Shown: piece by piece, positions 62,350-64,000 of the stretch
Layout: each line of letters opens with the position of its first letter
How positions within the stretch are numbered: position 1 is the stretch's first letter
Assembly: GCF_014646135.1 (NCBI RefSeq)
Contig: NZ_BMMW01000001.1
Location: 1,567,570 to 1,631,569, forward strand
DNA: 64,000 nucleotides
Reading direction: 5' to 3'
Origin: Nocardia camponoti
Lineage (GTDB): Bacteria > Actinomycetota > Actinomycetes > Mycobacteriales > Mycobacteriaceae
Program-made: the position numbers and the translations under genes
Notes under the pieces: generated by a model
Databases searched by the model: none
What the model saw: the letters and a program-made list of their open reading frames with translations, nothing else
What the model was told of the DNA's origin: nothing

Positions 62350-62994
62350 TCAGCCGAGAAGGCGGCGTTCGGTTGCTACCGCGACTGCCGCAGCCCTCGT
62401 TTCAACGCCCAATTTGTCGTAAATGCGGCCCAAGTGGGTTTTCACGGTGGCTTCGCTAATGTGCAGTGCGCGCGCGATTTCCCGGTTGCCAATGCCACGG
62501 GCGAGCTGGCTGAGAATGTCGAGTTCGCGCGCGGTGAGCGCGGCGGTTGGGGTGCGCATGCGAGCCATCATCTTGGCCGCGACCGGCGGCGATAGCGTGG
62601 TTCGCCCTGCCGCGGCGGCGGTAATCGCGGCAAAGAGTTCGTCGGGCGGTTCGGCTTTGAGTAGGTAGCCGGTGGCACCCGCTTCGATGGCGCGGGTGAT
62701 GTCGGCGTCGGTGTCGAAGGTGGTGAGCACGAGCACGCGGGCGCTGGTTTGCGCGGTGAGCCTGCGGGTGGCTTCGATCCCGTCGATCGCGCCGCCGAGC
62801 TGGAGGTCCATGAGCACGACATCGGGTTGCTCGCTGGTCGCGAGCGTGATCGCGGTGAGACCGTCGGCGGCCTCACCGACCACCTCAATGCCGGGTTCGC
62901 TCGCCAACAGCGCACGGAGACCAGCGCGGACGACGGCGTGGTCGTCACAGAGGAGTAACCGGACCACCTTGCCTGGGTGCGCCTGCTCAGTCAT
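62350..62994 (-). CDS. NarL/LuxR-family response regulator
   Basis: A 214-residue response regulator. The receiver domain has VRLLLCDDHAVVRAGLRALL with Asp 18-19, the phosphorylated Asp in PDVVLMDLQLGG (about 61), the Thr in RVLVLTTFDTD and the Lys in YLLKAEPPDEL. The LuxR helix-turn-helix is LTARELDILSQLARGIGNRE, then IARALHISEATVKTHLGRIY. The ATG overlaps the kinase stop by four bases (ATGA), so it is the second gene of a coupled kinase-regulator operon. The target genes are unknown. Confidence 0.94.
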   Translation of the reverse strand: MTEQAHPGKVVRLLLCDDHAVVRAGLRALLASEPGIEVVGEAADGLTAITLATSEQPDVVLMDLQLGGAIDGIEATRRLTAQTSARVLVLTTFDTDADITRAIEAGATGYLLKAEPPDELFAAITAAAAGRTTLSPPVAAKMMARMRTPTAALTARELDILSQLARGIGNREIARALHISEATVKTHLGRIYDKLGVETRAAAVAVATERRLLG

Positions 62995-64000
62995 TGGCTC
63001 ACCTTCGCATTGGGTGCCGTTCCGAGCGGAATCGCGGCCGACAACACGGTCCCCTCGCCGGGAGCCGACTCGATGACAACCGTCCCGCCGAGTTGGTGTA
63101 CCCGCGCGCGGATCGCGGGGAGTCCGTGACCGCGATGCGGCGCTGGGTCCGCGCGCGCCGACGCGGCCGGGTCGAAGCCGGTTCCGTCGTCGGCGATGTC
63201 GAGCAGCACTTGGTCGTCGAGCGTGGTGAGCGTGATCGTCGCTGTTGTCGCTTCGGCATGTTCGGCCACGTTCGCGAGCGCACCTTGGGCGACGCGCAGC
63301 AGCGTGGCCTCTATCTGCGGCGGCAGCGCCGTAGGCGGTCCTTCTAGATGAGACCGCACGGTGAGCGTCGGCGATCCACTGCGCTCAGCGAGTGCGGTGA
63401 GCGCCGCGCCGAGCGATCCTTCCGTCGCCAAATCAGCGGGCGCGAGGTCGTGGACGAAGCGACGGGCCTCGGCAAGGTCGCGTTCGGCGATCTCGGCAGC
63501 CGCGACAACGTGCGCACGCGCGAGGGCGGGGTCGGAGTCGAAGACCCGGTCAGCGGCCTGCAACAGCATGCGTTGACTCGATAACCCCTGTGCGAGGGTG
63601 TCGTGGATTTCCATCGCGAGTCGTTGTCGTTCTTCGAGCGTGCCTTCGCGCCGCTCGGTTGCCGCGAGTTCGGCCCGGGTGCGAACGAGGTCGGCGATGA
63701 GCCTGCGCTGGTCTTCGGCTTGGCGACGCATCCCGAGGAACAGCGCGGTGGTGACCGCCGCGACGGCGAACGGCGCGAGCACGAGATTGGGGTCGAGCCA
63801 CGTTGCCAACCGCAACTGACTGAACACAACAAGCCCGGTAAGAATGACGACCAACGCCACCGCGACCCGCAATGCAAGCACCCGCAGCCCGGTGTACACC
63901 AGCGGCACCGCGCACCACGCGAAACTGGGCGCGATGACACATAGCACCGCCCACGCCCCAACGAGCGCGGCGAACCACGCGAGCTGACGCGACTGCCTGA
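62991..64000 (-). CDS. NarL-type sensor histidine kinase (5' end outside window)
   Basis: Partial at the window edge, with about 335 residues visible. The open frame continues upstream of the candidate GTG 63947 without a stop, through hydrophobic sequence (QLAWFAALVGAWAVLCVIA), so the true start is beyond 64000. There are several membrane helices, then the HisKA_3 motif RQRLAMEIHDTLAQGLSSQR (phospho-His), an N-box region VAQGALANVAEHAEATTATI and G-box LLDIADDGTGFDP with HGLPAIRARVHQLGGTVVIE. It phosphorylates the downstream response regulator; the signal is unknown. Confidence 0.93.
   Translation of the reverse strand, partial: RQSRQLAWFAALVGAWAVLCVIAPSFAWCAVPLVYTGLRVLALRVAVALVVILTGLVVFSQLRLATWLDPNLVLAPFAVAAVTTALFLGMRRQAEDQRRLIADLVRTRAELAATERREGTLEERQRLAMEIHDTLAQGLSSQRMLLQAADRVFDSDPALARAHVVAAAEIAERDLAEARRFVHDLAPADLATEGSLGAALTALAERSGSPTLTVRSHLEGPPTALPPQIEATLLRVAQGALANVAEHAEATTATITLTTLDDQVLLDIADDGTGFDPAASARADPAPHRGHGLPAIRARVHQLGGTVVIESAPGEGTVLSAAIPLGTAPNAKVSQ

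Overview
The window is high-GC chromosomal DNA of a mycolic-acid actinomycete (order Mycobacteriales). This is inferred from gene content and order. The run mnmA-iscS, plsC, GNAT, etfA-etfB, methyltransferase-GH57-GT4, PQQ lipoprotein, THUMP-like protein, methyltransferase, enoyl-CoA hydratase, NUDIX, ABC ATPase, serB2, ctaD, fecB, nrdF, nrdE-nrdI-nrdH, FMN reductase and TetR follows the Mycobacterium tuberculosis order of roughly Rv3024c to Rv3055 as I remember it. An Rpf, an Rv3717-like amidase, DUF3558 and PQQ lipoproteins and an F420/LLM enzyme agree. The genus cannot be fixed from the sequence alone; a Nocardiaceae-like organism is plausible. No tRNA, rRNA, CRISPR array, IS element or prophage was recognised.

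Layout. 1-9.4 kb: tRNA thiolation (mnmA, iscS), a TPR membrane protein, an acyltransferase pair resembling ornithine-lipid OlsB/OlsA, NDH-2 with a divergent LysR gene, and the electron transfer flavoprotein. 9.6-13.2 kb: a translationally coupled operon (methyltransferase, GH57, GT4) matching the methylglucose lipopolysaccharide locus. 13.2-25 kb: a SpoIIAA-like protein, a TerD domain fused to a predicted PD-(D/E)XK nuclease, a PQQ lipoprotein, a hexapeptide acyltransferase, two methyltransferases, an enoyl-CoA hydratase homologue, NUDIX, an ABC ATPase and a Pth2-type peptidyl-tRNA hydrolase with a decayed tandem copy of its 3' end. 25-34.4 kb: an orphan HypX, a chagasin-like lipoprotein, serB2, ctaD, a VOC protein, fecB and a TetR/DoxX pair. 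34.4-48.4 kb: ribonucleotide reductase genes in two separately promoted blocks, each with twin NrdR boxes; between them lie mgtE, an LLM oxidoreductase, an MMPL transporter and a GIY-YIG/NUMOD endonuclease directly downstream of nrdE. 48.4-54.3 kb: nadE, molybdenum cofactor genes (moaD, moaA, moeA, a moaC-mogA fusion, moaE) and a COG0523 GTPase. 54.4-64 kb: a cell-wall amidase, a CDF metal exporter, a 38-residue small protein, two lipases, a PucR regulator, rpf behind a probable c-di-AMP riboswitch, and a NarL-type two-component system cut by the window edge.

Non-coding structure is rich. There are two related long palindromes with a TGGCATTTTCGTGC core (near 2.9 and 33.2 kb), an 18-bp perfect inverted repeat (18.5 kb), a tandem array of about 102-bp units (31.6-32.0 kb), several intrinsic terminators, and operator-like palindromes in divergent promoters. 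The best candidates for new biology are the TerD-nuclease fusion, the orphan HypX, the nrdE-adjacent GIY-YIG gene, the 38-residue peptide and the palindromic repeat family.
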